Of a stretch of 41,758 bases of DNA, positions 19,601-26,780 are shown piece after piece. The DNA is from Pirellulaceae bacterium (lineage in GTDB: Bacteria; Planctomycetota; Planctomycetia; Pirellulales; Pirellulaceae), in the NCBI GenBank assembly GCA_028289675.1, contig JANQOL010000622.1, forward strand, positions 1 through 41,758, given 5' to 3'. The notes beneath the pieces were generated by a model that was not told the origin of the DNA, did no database searches, and saw only the letters and a list, made by a program, of their open reading frames with translations. The number at the start of each line of letters is the position of its first letter. The stretch's first letter is position 1. The translations under genes were made by a program, and so were the position numbers.

Positions 19601-21987
19601 GCAGTATCACCTACCACAATACGAGTGAATCTCCGAGCACGGCGACACGCACGGTCAGTTTCACCGTCAACGATGGGCAAGCTGACAGTAACGTTGCCAC
19701 TCGCGATATTGCGGTCACCGCTGTCAACGACGAACAAGTGATCAGCACGAACGTCAGTTTGACGTTGGACGAAGGTGATGCGGGCGTGCCGATTACCGCC
19801 GCATTTCTTCAAACTACGGACGTGGATCATGACGCGGCGCAGTTGGTTTACACGCTAGACAGCGTGCCCGACAACGGAACACTACGTCGTTCGGGAACGG
19901 CGTTGGGAACGAACGACACCTTTACTCAGGCGGACATCGACGGCGGTCTGGTCACCTACGACCATGACGGCAGTGAGACGAGCAGTGACTCGTTCGACTT
20001 TACCGTCGACGATGGCACGGGTACGAGCAGTTCAGCGACTTTCTCGATGGTGATCGATCCGGTCAATGACAGTGCCCCAGTCATAACCAGCGATGGCGGT
20101 CTGGCGACGGCGCATGTCAATGCCCCCGAAAACGGCACGGACGTTACCACGGTAACGGCAACAGACATCGACTTGCCAGCACAGACAATCACGTATTCCA
20201 TTCAAGGAGGCGCGGACGCCGGCCAATTCTTGATCGATGGCAACAGCGGACAACTCACGTTCGTGGCGCCACGAAACTATGAGTCGCCGACGGATGCCGA
20301 CGCAAACGGTGTCTACGAAGTTCTGGTGCAGGCCTCCGACGGGGCGTTGGTCGACACTCAGACGATCTTGGTGACCGTTATCGGTGTCAATGAAGCGCCG
20401 ACCGACGTGACGCCAAATTCAGTATCGGTGAATGAGCACCAAGATACGTCTGGAGGATACGTCGTCACAGGGCTGGTTGCCGCGGATCCCGACGCCGGAG
20501 ACACGCATACTTTCGCGATTGTTGGAGGACCGGATGCGGCGGTATTCTCGCTATCCGGCGGGAATCAGCTAACGCTGGACGATGGGGCGCTCGACTATGA
20601 GAATCAGTCTTCGTACCAAGTGCTGGTGCGTGCGACCGATCTGGCAGGGCTATGGATTGACGAGTTGATTACGGTCTCGGTTACGGACCTGAACGATCGT
20701 CCGGTCGCCGTCGACGATGCGGTAACAGTGAACGAAGACGCGTCGGTTGCAGGAAACGTGCTCGGCAACGATTCTGATCAAGATCCATTGGACGATTTGA
20801 GTGCTGTGCTCGTCTCAGGACCAAGCCACGGTACGCTCTCGCTGTTGGCCGATGGTAGCTACACCTACACGCCGCAATTGAACTACCACGGGACAGACCA
20901 ATTTGTGTACCGCGCCTGCGATGGTACGGATCTCTCCGATTTGGCGACAGCCGCGATTACGGTGGATCCTGTCAACGACGCGCCTATTGCCGTCGATGAT
21001 CAGTATGTCATTAACTTGAATACGAACCTCACCACCACCGGCGCCGACGGGTTACTGCTCAATGATGGGGACATCGACGGCGACACACTAACGGCGGTCG
21101 TGATCGCTGGACCCTCCAGCGGTTCACTGACATTGAACGCGGATGGCACGTTTCTGTACCAGCCACAGACTGGATTCAACGGCGTGGTGACCTTTACCTA
21201 TGCCGCTCACGATGGCACGCTTGCATCGACGGCGGCCACGGTCAGCATTGTGATCAACGCCGGTCCCATCGTGGATCCACCAGACGGAGATGACGGGGAT
21301 AGCGGAGATTCGGGCGACGATGGTACCTCGGATACCGGCGACGATGATGATGCATCGGACGATGGGGACGAGATCATTGACAGCGACGATCCAACCGACG
21401 AAGCGCCCGCGCAGGTGGGCGGCACTAGCTCGACGTCGACCGGCGGCGGAGAACGTTCCGATCGTGAAGCGACTGGTGATGGCGGCGCCGAAACTGAAGC
21501 AGCGACTCGATCCGGTGGGCTGCCACTAGACGGCAGAAACACGGATTCCAACGACGAGGCTCTCGCTGCCTTTGACGCAGTCGAGATCGGCCTCGCTAGG
21601 CATAAGATCGATTCCAACGTCAGGTCAGCTCAGGAGCTGTACGCACTGGGTGAGATCCGTTTGGCCAGCTACGAGAGCTTTGAATACGACCCACAAAGCG
21701 TGCAATATGCGATGGACGAGTTGGAGTTGGAATTGCAACAGCGCGACGAATTCCTACAAGTCGTGTCTGCTTCGGCCAACTACGTCGCCATTGGAGCGAC
21801 GGCAGGAGCCGCCGTGTGGATGGTCAGCGGATCGGCCATCGCTGCTCTGCTGACTTCTGCCTTGCCGACCGCCGCCAGCTTTGATCCCGTGTTTGTGTTA
21901 CGCCACGGTATGGTCGCCAAGGACGACGAAGACGTCAGCATGGCCGAGATGATCAAGCGGCAGCAGGCAAAAAAGAACAAGCAGTGA
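10642..21987 (+). CDS. giant multidomain surface protein: LEPR-XLL/DUF4347, LamG, C-type lectin, cadherin repeats
   Basis: This 3,781-residue protein is a probable secreted or surface adhesin. In order by base position: LEPR-XLL-like ELEERVLYSA (10738); DUF4347 (about 10890-11450, HIISHGSDG and LLLYGCNLA); LamG 1 and 2 (11455-12750); Asp-rich TSP3 calcium repeats (12760-12840, 13530-13770); between them a GATase1-like segment; LamG 3; C-type lectin-like plus cadherin (14700-15400); LamG 4; a lectin-like beta domain; a DUF642-like domain (16740-17240); a second C-type lectin plus cadherin (17245-17910); LamG 5 (18235-18850); seven cadherin/VCBS-like repeats (18900-21260), most starting N-D/E-x-x-P; an Asp/Gly-rich tract (21280-21410); and a hydrophobic helix near the C-terminus (21780-21870). 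ATG 10642 has GGAAG close by; an upstream TTG (10594) is possible. No classical signal peptide is visible. Confidence 0.92.
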   Translation: MLRRLLKSIDQRLRTQPTASSPSVAPTEIDAQELEERVLYSAVPLAEAPTAAEPPLEAADAPEPVDATGDSQSEPKSAAENLIVSVDASILDQEIRREIIFVDAAVEDVQSLLDDLFADVAAERDIEVVMLAADRDGISQISEALAAAPELDAVHIISHGSDGSVQLGDTVLNSASLAGRVGEIASWGFELAPDADLLLYGCNLAASDDGRALIDELSALCACDVAASDDLTGHTDRGGDWILEYQVGDVATDIAFQFLAQSTWMGTLDTSTGLVAHYEFEDGSGSTATDSVGSNNATLGGGASFTTGEIGGALDLVDPDPDPGDPSQGTILSDPALDFGSSDFTIAFWFNSQDSGGGMVLEDYDGTDGYNFLWGFGTLTWTVDSSAANAQMTVTGLAENTWYHVTATRSGNDFKLDLGHVVETDTKSVGSITNSENTAIGLDRNAGFDFQGQVDDLRFYNRALSDADAVELRAMGTGDTTTGLQLHHTFDVDASDSSGNGYDGSLAGGATIDTSSGSNPVGSGKLSLDGSDDYVELSSHSSSFQNQSAGTIAAWVYADSAADGAIFSAADSGDTVSYFSLIRDDDGSIDVHVQEEESSTFYSFATDAGVIAENTWAHVAFTVDAGGNKLYVNGVLQQVTYSSGSSTSTEFLDDISNIDHLSWGIVHRDAVLWTDDFDGFIDDGRIYDRALDAVDIAELAAVSAPIDTDGDGYADSVDQDDDNDGILDTVEDRTAYHLDILAGKSGSYTIYGANYTDTTSKLNNASNFGSGSSITPATVSTVAQSGTVDDSYLGQGRLLWGGFNPDGSYTAGELSAIEKWLTTGGIFVTGNDTSGYDPIAQHFGLPASETVTATWTFENVDHALINGSSGLGVDLRGQSVTATGSYAGFNDSDLLASDIVLARDTGSSIATIVLRQFGDGYILFTGDEGIFRSVSSGSSFSPTDYEDVLLASIVDWVVDTAIAPLVDADRDGTINSLDLDSDNDGLADNVEAQTTSGYIAPNLVYDSNGVDTAYSGGLTPEDTDTDGTYDFLDTDSDGDGRLDVDESGWSSTSDATYADPNGSLNTPATQLQDTHTFASDVDYRDGTYLDLDIISTRDGGLSLNHDGGNGAYLTPVNSGSLFSGESAVTIEVEFSISSPATNMTTLFSYADSSNNDELFLGIDTDGEIYFRTSENGGSGYGSITNAAQLFDGQKHTVSVTWENSGGVLLFYVDGQQLGLGRNDYQKTSTISGGGNLVLGQHQTSAGASFDSADTFSGTYYGVRVFSDVRTAEEIAASYRTQLAHDEDGLLAHWRFDNLSSNDAVTESVSGNNLTVHNASQTGFSPSAPALTLRADEFGVNGAVVGSIVGADAERDAQIAALLAADSDLSYSSETGKFYKVVDSYGSWDSARTGAVGTLLSGVSGQLVTIRSAAENAIVDQLSQDTGFNFWLGATDLTVDGEFRWYDGAAASDQFWQGSSSGYNVDGAFTGWRSGEPDDTSGRSYVEFNQFDSSWDVETSATSSRYIVEWDADAVLDATHEVTYTIASQTESGAFAIDADTGQITVADVSKLDTNVAAAHTIMVRATDANSNTYDQTFTISLADRDDANNLPTDLSSGIGLNTDGGRDDYLVTTNGGAIVGGLDAFTLEFNLATDTFDNWDTLLSYRSPSDEGVNDDAIRFQQANLNQIELVVNGNIAVFALDASQLTDGQPHTLSVSWDNTYGDARLYLDGQLVGSDTGLSAGQTVRTGGTLVIGNEQDQLNAGFTEEAAFRGTLLDARIWDQVRSDSEIALNYQQQFDASNLPSGLVANWQMDGVNGFNEVVDVVGTNHLTLATTAVPAAITGWTNASTGVTVSGSTVTFVDDSAASGWNSQITSPQLSNFGFTDNYTLSFDVPALAAAGSLSGMQAYTIGLSTAESSAAQSDVEYALYFDSNIGGGGVVRVRINAVDSGDYALSYSDGDTFSFHVDGTNIHFQHNGTTFHTESGLSGSEDWYIDTSFYADSSGGYSNQADYSISNIRAFDGNIEKVGAAGSAVTRLTIEENSANGTTVGHVVPTDPDAFHDVVVDGLFREASDPGSYQTYSATASFGNWSVAEGQIVLAGSVWESTPLGGRSVELAASVGGTISQDLTTVAGRTYQIVFVESGDWTGDSTLEYRVSAGGHSQDFVTEEPDNWSYANMLWNQRSMTFTAEDTTTTLSFSSLESGSSAVVLGDVRVIEVPAAVTAILNNDTSLEYDAATGKFYRLVNSPTDFDSALLAATSSSLNGINGQLLTIGSEYENEWVRQRVLDSGTSIWLGITDAALQGTWVEYNGLVADGDKVVSGGAAVSGHYSNISDLDGVGEDYAHIASDGTWHDSGNTGPFTYMVEWAADEVLSNYSYAFASGGDAGGRFTIDGQTGEITVASGSQLNHEVDPSHNVTVEVTDAAGKVYSETLSITVSDIAEPSHSLPAAQVVSEDQVLTFSSGSGNAVSVADNLAASNPPLQVSLAVDYGFLQLSQTTGLTFAAGSNGDASFTFQGTEADINAALEGMTFTPAANFSGSVTLDMSTGLTADLVGHYSFEADAVDQSVGASQDGALTGDAAVTNDAERGQVLQLDGTGDYVNIAGDFSQPTDVTLAAWVNFSSAAVNAGEVISITNAVALRVDDSSQGVTGFFYDGTGFNFIGTGTEISLADDSWHHVAFAFDDVNNVQTLYIDGQAVASGNFTESINYPGWFPQTTIGSHADVVNSSFDFNGKIDDARIYTRALSAAEIQALASDNNTVDGSFNITVNSVNDTPEVSGPGSAYTVNEQTNLTLQGTGFSVTDVDAASGTMTATISVGEGAVTVAVGDSGTTVTGGNGTGAVTVTGTLAQIDALLTASGTGTITYFNGSDTPSSSTTVTVTANDGGNTGTDPGLSGDGSSEEDSASQTINIVALNDVPVIASVESSTLNYFENAGPQPITAALTLSDVDNSDLASAVVRLSVNYAPGQDELLFTDQSGITGAWDGSTGELTLSGSATVAQYETALRSITYHNTSESPSTATRTVSFTVNDGQADSNVATRDIAVTAVNDEQVISTNVSLTLDEGDAGVPITAAFLQTTDVDHDAAQLVYTLDSVPDNGTLRRSGTALGTNDTFTQADIDGGLVTYDHDGSETSSDSFDFTVDDGTGTSSSATFSMVIDPVNDSAPVITSDGGLATAHVNAPENGTDVTTVTATDIDLPAQTITYSIQGGADAGQFLIDGNSGQLTFVAPRNYESPTDADANGVYEVLVQASDGALVDTQTILVTVIGVNEAPTDVTPNSVSVNEHQDTSGGYVVTGLVAADPDAGDTHTFAIVGGPDAAVFSLSGGNQLTLDDGALDYENQSSYQVLVRATDLAGLWIDELITVSVTDLNDRPVAVDDAVTVNEDASVAGNVLGNDSDQDPLDDLSAVLVSGPSHGTLSLLADGSYTYTPQLNYHGTDQFVYRACDGTDLSDLATAAITVDPVNDAPIAVDDQYVINLNTNLTTTGADGLLLNDGDIDGDTLTAVVIAGPSSGSLTLNADGTFLYQPQTGFNGVVTFTYAAHDGTLASTAATVSIVINAGPIVDPPDGDDGDSGDSGDDGTSDTGDDDDASDDGDEIIDSDDPTDEAPAQVGGTSSTSTGGGERSDREATGDGGAETEAATRSGGLPLDGRNTDSNDEALAAFDAVEIGLARHKIDSNVRSAQELYALGEIRLASYESFEYDPQSVQYAMDELELELQQRDEFLQVVSASANYVAIGATAGAAVWMVSGSAIAALLTSALPTAASFDPVFVLRHGMVAKDDEDVSMAEMIKRQQAKKNKQ

Positions 21988-22011
21988 TTCTCAGAATCTC
22001 AGTTTAGCAAA

Positions 22012-24450
22012 ATGAAAATTAACAGTATTCATCGAATAACAATTAGCATCGTTAGCCTGTGTGTGGCGGCGATCTTGATTGCGAACGTGGTGGGGATCAT
22101 TCCCGATGAACGTGTTGCGACCGCGCAGCAGCGCGCCAATCAATGTGAGTCGCTGGCCAGCAACATGACGTACTTAATTGGCAAACACGAGTTGCATCAG
22201 GCGGCTAAGCAGTTGGAGATGTTCCAGGCGCAGCACGCAGAGTTGATTTCCGCAGGCCTGCGATTTAACGACGGCAAGTTGGTAGGTCAAGTCGGAGATC
22301 ATCGTTCGACGTGGACCTCAGCCATGACCAACAGCCAGGATGGTTGTTATGTGCTGCCCATTGTGTCCGCCAAGGGCCAGTGGGGTACGTTGGAAATGCG
22401 CTTTCAACCCATCTTCGTGGGATACAATCGCTGGCTTAGTACGTCGACGGTGCAACTGTTGATTCTGCTGGTACCCTTAGTCGGCGGCGCCTGCCTGTTT
22501 CACTTGCGACAAATCCTGAAGTACTTAGACCCCGGTCAAGTCGTTCCATCGCGGGTGCGTCAGACGCTGGATAACTTTGCCGAAGGTGTCGTGTTGTTGG
22601 ACGGTGAGGATCGCATCGTCCTGGCCAATCGAGTGTTCGCCCGTTACCTCGAAGCCGACATCGACGAGCTGATAGGCACTCGCTTGTGGAGTTTGCCATG
22701 GGATTTCACGGACTACAACGGTGCTCCGATCGTGTCGCTACGAGCCCCATCGGACGACGGTTCGGTCGTGCGTGGGACGACAATGCGGCTGTCGGATAAG
22801 AACGGAGATTTGAAGGCCATCTTCTCAGTCAACGCGTCTCCTGTGCTGGACGAAAGTGGCAAGTACCAAGGATTGATGGCTGCGTTCGCCGACATCACGC
22901 CGCTGGAGCAGAGTCGAGCTCAGCTATCCAATACGTTGTCGGAGTTGAAGGAATCCAAGGAAGAGATTACCAAACAGAACGAAGAATTGCGTTACTTGGC
23001 GACTCGAGATCCGTTGACCGGATGTCTTAACCGTCGCACGTTCTTCGAAGAGTTTGACCGGTTGTGGACAGACGCCAAGCAGGGGCAGGCGTCGCTGTGC
23101 GCGCTGATGGTCGACATCGATTTCTTCAAGTCGATCAACGACAATCATGGTCACGGCGTAGGCGATGAAGTGCTTCGCAAAACCGGACAGCTGCTGAATT
23201 CGGCGACCCGTCCCGACGACATCGTCTGCCGATATGGTGGAGAAGAATTCAGCATTCTGATGCCGGGTGTCAGCTTGGAGAATGCCGAGGCAGCCGCCGA
23301 AGACATCCGCACGCGGCTAAGCGAGTTGGAGTTTAAGGATGTATCGATTACGGCCAGCCTGGGGGTCTCCGGTTTTTCGCTGGGTGCGGAAGATCCGCAA
23401 GGCCTGTTGGACCAGGCGGACCAATGTCTGTACGTGGCCAAACGCAATGGCCGGAACCAGGTGGTCCGCTTCGATACGGTTCCTCGAGATCTTGTTGTCG
23501 ATGAATCCAAGCTATCGCGAGAGAAGCTTCAGGTCGAACAGGACAGGGTGTTGCCTTCGATTCCTTACGCGGCGGTAACTGCTCTGTTGTCTGCCTTGAC
23601 CTATCGTGATGCACAAACGGGTGCGCACAGCACACGCGTCTCCAACTTTGCCGCTATGTTGGCTCAGCGGTTGTTGGGACCCAGTGAAGTGTACTTGATC
23701 GAAATTGCAGCCTTGCTGCATGACATCGGCAAAGTCGGAGTGCCTGATTCCATTTTGCTGAAGCCCGGTAAGCTGACCGAGCAGGAATGGCAAATCATGG
23801 CCAAACATGACCGCGTGGGTGTGGAGATCATCAATACGTCATTCAAGCACCAACGACTGACGGATATTGTCAACTATCACCACTACCATTTCAGCGGAGA
23901 CGCGGCGCAGCGTCAGGATTTGCAGGGGCATGACATTCCCATTGGTGCTCGGATTCTTGCGATTGTCGACGCGTTTGACGCGATGGTTTCCGACCGGCCC
24001 TATCGTCGTGGCAGGACAGTCGAGGCAGCACTCCGGGAACTCCGTCGCTGTGCCGGGCAGCAGTTTGACCCCGAATTGGTTCAGTTGTTTATCGAGATCG
24101 TCCAGGCCGGACAGCTCTCGGCATCGCACGCGACGGAGCAGCGACTTGAGAACGAAGTACTGTTGAGCATTGGCGAACAGATTGAACGCTTGGTCGAAGC
24201 CGCCGACGGAGGCGACGGAGACAAGTTCCTGGCTCTGGCCGAACGCCTTCGTTTGACAGCCCAACAGTACAATGTCAAATCCATCGAAGAAGTTGCCGCT
24301 CACGCCATCGCCTCCGTGGAAGAGGACGACCAATTGAGCACGCTGGTGCAAGAGTCTTTTGAATTGCTCTCGGTTTGTCGCGTCATGCGTACCGGCAGCC
24401 AGGCCAAGGCCGTGGAGGAGCTGTCGAACGCCCGAAGTACGGAGGCTTAG
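22012..24450 (+). CDS. membrane-anchored PAS-GGDEF-HD-GYP c-di-GMP enzyme
   Basis: This 812-residue protein probably makes and/or breaks c-di-GMP at the inner membrane. Two TM helices (about 10-30 and 146-165) enclose a ~115-residue periplasmic sensor region, followed by a PAS domain (about 183-300). A short coiled coil leads to a GGDEF domain with an intact GGEEF motif (409-413) and an RxxD inhibitory I-site (400-403) exactly five residues earlier, so cyclase activity is likely. The C-terminal HD-GYP-like domain keeps HDIGK (570-574) and a His-His pair (623-624), but the GYP signature is replaced by HFSGDAAQ, so hydrolase activity is uncertain. A ~110-residue helical tail follows. It starts 24 bp after the adhesin gene and is probably co-transcribed with it. 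No strong SD is visible. Confidence 0.88.
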   Translation: MKINSIHRITISIVSLCVAAILIANVVGIIPDERVATAQQRANQCESLASNMTYLIGKHELHQAAKQLEMFQAQHAELISAGLRFNDGKLVGQVGDHRSTWTSAMTNSQDGCYVLPIVSAKGQWGTLEMRFQPIFVGYNRWLSTSTVQLLILLVPLVGGACLFHLRQILKYLDPGQVVPSRVRQTLDNFAEGVVLLDGEDRIVLANRVFARYLEADIDELIGTRLWSLPWDFTDYNGAPIVSLRAPSDDGSVVRGTTMRLSDKNGDLKAIFSVNASPVLDESGKYQGLMAAFADITPLEQSRAQLSNTLSELKESKEEITKQNEELRYLATRDPLTGCLNRRTFFEEFDRLWTDAKQGQASLCALMVDIDFFKSINDNHGHGVGDEVLRKTGQLLNSATRPDDIVCRYGGEEFSILMPGVSLENAEAAAEDIRTRLSELEFKDVSITASLGVSGFSLGAEDPQGLLDQADQCLYVAKRNGRNQVVRFDTVPRDLVVDESKLSREKLQVEQDRVLPSIPYAAVTALLSALTYRDAQTGAHSTRVSNFAAMLAQRLLGPSEVYLIEIAALLHDIGKVGVPDSILLKPGKLTEQEWQIMAKHDRVGVEIINTSFKHQRLTDIVNYHHYHFSGDAAQRQDLQGHDIPIGARILAIVDAFDAMVSDRPYRRGRTVEAALRELRRCAGQQFDPELVQLFIEIVQAGQLSASHATEQRLENEVLLSIGEQIERLVEAADGGDGDKFLALAERLRLTAQQYNVKSIEEVAAHAIASVEEDDQLSTLVQESFELLSVCRVMRTGSQAKAVEELSNARSTEA

Positions 24451-24534
24451 GCTGGGATGTGCTGCAAAGGCCGGTCGCTAGTGAGTTAGCGCGAGTCAGG
24501 TCCTATCTCCGTGCGGCCTGCACTAGAGTTCGCG

Positions 24535-25410
24535 TCAGTGGCAGTAGCGCCGCAGGCAGTTTCGAAACTTCTCTAACAGGCGGCTTTGAAACCGGGAGGG
24601 ATTCCACACGGCGGCGATGCGTCGAGTCGGTTGCTTGCCAGCAAACGATCGGTACACGCGTCGGTCGCTGTCGTCCAAGCGGCGAGCCATCGCGGGAATC
24701 ATGGACACCCCGTGAGACAAGGACACCAATTCCTGGACCATTGCCAATTGGCTGGTGTGCTCCACGGCCACAGGCTGGAACGACTGTTGTCGACAAAAGC
24801 TCACGATGTTGTCGGACAGACAATGAGCTTCATCCAGCAGGACAAATGGTAGTGGTTCGACATCACCAATACGAATGCTGCGTTTGGCAACCAAAGGGTG
24901 ATCGGGGGGCAAAACCAACAGCAGCTCTTCTTCGAACAGCTCTTCAACGTCCAGGTACTTGGCCGGTACGGGCAGCGCCAAGATGGCTAAGTCTATCTCG
25001 CCTTGGGAGCAGCACTTCAACAGTACGTCGGTCGTGTTCTCGTGCACAATAAGAGTCGCTCGCGGAAACTCAGCCGAAAACTGACGCAGCAGATTGGGTA
25101 GGAAGAATGGAGCGATGGTGGGAATTGCACCGATCCGCAAGCGGCCAGTTTGCCCATCGTCGGTGATCTCTGCCACGGTATCTTCCAGGATCGTCAGCAC
25201 TTGCCGTGCTCTGGACTGCAGCAGTTCGCCGGCCTCCGTGAGGGCCAGTGAACGGGTTTTTCGTTCGAACACCGGCTGCCCCAGCTCTTCTTCCAGCCGT
25301 TGAATGGACCGGCTGAGCGCGGGCTGAGAGATCATTAGATCTTCGGCGGCACGAGTGAAATTCTCGCGCTCGGCAACTCGTAAAAAGTAACGCAGCTGAT
25401 CGAGCTCCAA
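24535..25410 (-). CDS. oxyR: OxyR-like LysR-family transcriptional regulator
   Basis: This 291-residue LysR regulator has an N-terminal winged HTH ([13 protein letters not shown], then [27 protein letters not shown]) and a periplasmic-binding-protein-like effector domain. Cys197 and Cys206 in [13 protein letters not shown] match the spacing and context of the redox-switch pair in E. coli OxyR (Cys199/Cys208), so peroxide sensing is likely. The start is TTG (25410) with AGGA 9 bp upstream; the protein begins exactly where family members begin. It converges with the c-di-GMP gene. No catalase or peroxiredoxin lies beside it, so its targets are elsewhere. Confidence 0.85.
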   Translation of the reverse strand: MELDQLRYFLRVAERENFTRAAEDLMISQPALSRSIQRLEEELGQPVFERKTRSLALTEAGELLQSRARQVLTILEDTVAEITDDGQTGRLRIGAIPTIAPFFLPNLLRQFSAEFPRATLIVHENTTDVLLKCCSQGEIDLAILALPVPAKYLDVEELFEEELLLVLPPDHPLVAKRSIRIGDVEPLPFVLLDEAHCLSDNIVSFCRQQSFQPVAVEHTSQLAMVQELVSLSHGVSMIPAMARRLDDSDRRVYRSFAGKQPTRRIAAVWNPSRFQSRLLEKFRNCLRRYCH

Positions 25411-25651
25411 CTTGAATCGTCCTTTGCCAGGGTGCGCGTATCATCGCAATCGCAGAGGCCACCTTTGCTCCGCTGTCACACCGATGCGAGTCCTGCGGAT
25501 TCGCAGCTTGTAGCATCCATGGGCACGCGCTTTCACGGGCTAGTGGCGATTCCTCTCAATCTTCGTAGGCCAACCATGTTATTGGACGTGCTGCGAATAG
25601 CGGAAGCGGCTATCTTGACCGGCGGGCTGCCTGTCCGTCAATAACCAACAA

Positions 25652-25807
25652 CTAGTCCTGCTTGTCGATTGGCACGCCGGCGCGGACCAAATCCTGCTTC
25701 AGATCCGTCACCTCTTTTTGCAATTTGGCGATCTGTCCCCAGCCGATGATCGCGAAGGTAAAGGCGGTCGTTCCAAAAGTGAAACCTATAATGCTCATCG
25801 CGTCCAT
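25652..25807 (-). CDS. 51-aa single-pass membrane protein
   Basis: A short ORF on the minus strand encodes MDAMSIIGFTFGTTAF, continuing into a hydrophobic helix (residues about 4-23, FTFGTTAFTFAIIGW) and then a charged amphipathic helix (KLQKEVTDLKQDLV). The ATG at 25807 is preceded by GGAGA at a good distance. The layout of a short TM helix plus coiled coil, with no signal cleavage site, is common among small planctomycete membrane proteins. Function is unknown. It stands alone between the OxyR-like gene and the divergent gene at 26193. Confidence 0.55.
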   Translation of the reverse strand: MDAMSIIGFTFGTTAFTFAIIGWGQIAKLQKEVTDLKQDLVRAGVPIDKQD

Positions 25808-26192
25808 CTAAGTCTCCGTCAGAGTTCAATCAGTTGTTTTTCATCCCGAGGCGGTGCCCCACACTTTGAACGGCTTCAAATTTCGCTGGACTAGGCGCCG
25901 ACTCGAGTGGATTGCCAGCAGCCGACAATTTGGGTTCGGCCCCCAGCTGGGAACTTACGCGGCCGAACACGAATCATGTTAGAACCTATCTGAAAACCTC
26001 ACCTTAGGCCGAGCGCTGGTGCCCGCCCGCGAGGTTTTCGGATAGGTTTCTGTTTGCGCGGGGCCGAGACGGTGCATCGACGGAACGTGCTCGTGCGGTG
26101 GTGGTTCGGGCAGTTCATGCCGCCGCCAATACTCGTGTTTGCTGCGAAGGCCGAATTTCCTGGAGTTTGTTTGCCATGTTGGGATCAGGATC
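25808..26192. other. divergent intergenic region with a long imperfect hairpin
   Basis: This 385-bp region lies between the leftward 51-aa gene and the rightward AlkZ-related gene. Apart from the inverted repeat at 25983-26048 I see no gene, RNA or clear promoter. Confidence 0.4.
25983..26048. repeat. 18-bp inverted repeat with 30-base loop
   Basis: AACCTATCTGAAAACCTC (25983-26000) pairs with GAGGTTTTCGGATAGGTT (26031-26048) with a single mismatch. It lies between divergent genes, so it is unlikely to be a terminator. A small palindromic mobile element, the two ends of an IS derivative, or a regulatory hairpin in the leader of the next gene are all possible. Confidence 0.6.
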
Positions 26193-26732
26193 ATGATCAA
26201 GACTTTTGAACAAGCGGTTCAGTTTGTGATCCGTGAAAAGGTCGTCACGGTCTTTGGAAGCCAGGGCTCGCCCTACCCTTCCCTATGGGACCAAACGGAC
26301 TTGTCTGAAGACAAGCCCAGCGAAGGTGGCTGGAGTCCGAAGGTGACCGCCGTTTGGGACTGGAAGACGCGGATTCCTCAAACCTATCCGGACCAAGTTT
26401 TTTACGGCAAGGTCGCTGGTGGCGATGCCGTGCTCATGGAGATGCAGCATTTTGAAGAAGTGCACTACCCGCAGGCGTATCAACCGGTTGGTGAGCTGAA
26501 CGAGCTAGCGCAAGCGGTCTACGAATTTGTGCGGTTGGAACCAGCGGCCACGGGTCCGCTTCGCAAGCGAGCGATCGCGGAATTGGGGTGCACCAAGAGC
26601 CAATTCGATACCGCGCTGAAAAAGCTGCAAATCAGTTTGAATGTCGTCCGCTCGAACGATCCCCAGCACAAGAATGATTTTTGGTTGCCCATGCGCGAGG
26701 TCCACTGGGAACTGGTCAGTCAGCACGAGTAG
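26193..26732 (+). CDS. AlkZ-related winged-helix-type protein
   Basis: This 179-residue cytosolic protein resembles small AlkZ/YcaQ-related proteins, whose larger relatives are DNA glycosylases that unhook cross-links. That assignment is from memory of sequence style (SPYPSLWDQTDL, WSPKVTAVWDWKTRIP, FWLPMREVHWELV) and is tentative. The C-terminal half contains a helix-turn-helix-like stretch (RKRAIAELGCTKSQFDTALKKLQ) typical of a winged helix. The ATG at 26193 was chosen for the AGGA 5 bp upstream; the frame remains open to 26139 without support. No catalytic residues can be assigned. A hairpin terminator follows the stop. Confidence 0.6.
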   Translation: MIKTFEQAVQFVIREKVVTVFGSQGSPYPSLWDQTDLSEDKPSEGGWSPKVTAVWDWKTRIPQTYPDQVFYGKVAGGDAVLMEMQHFEEVHYPQAYQPVGELNELAQAVYEFVRLEPAATGPLRKRAIAELGCTKSQFDTALKKLQISLNVVRSNDPQHKNDFWLPMREVHWELVSQHE

Positions 26733-26733
26733 A

Positions 26734-26755
26734 TGAACGGGGCGTGCACCGTTCA
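26734..26755 (+). terminator. probable intrinsic terminator between convergent genes
   Basis: TGAACGG, an 8-base loop and CCGTTCA form a perfect 7-bp stem starting 2 bp after the AlkZ-related stop, followed by a T-rich run (GAGTTTGTTT). The inverted repeat may serve both converging genes. Confidence 0.5.
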
Positions 26756-26780
26756 AGAGTTTGTTTCGTCGTCGCGGCTA

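Noticed and set aside
18898-21260. Regular ~300-bp periodicity, considered as a DNA repeat array or CRISPR
   Set aside because: The period reflects protein cadherin-like repeats with divergent DNA; no identical short repeats with spacers exist.
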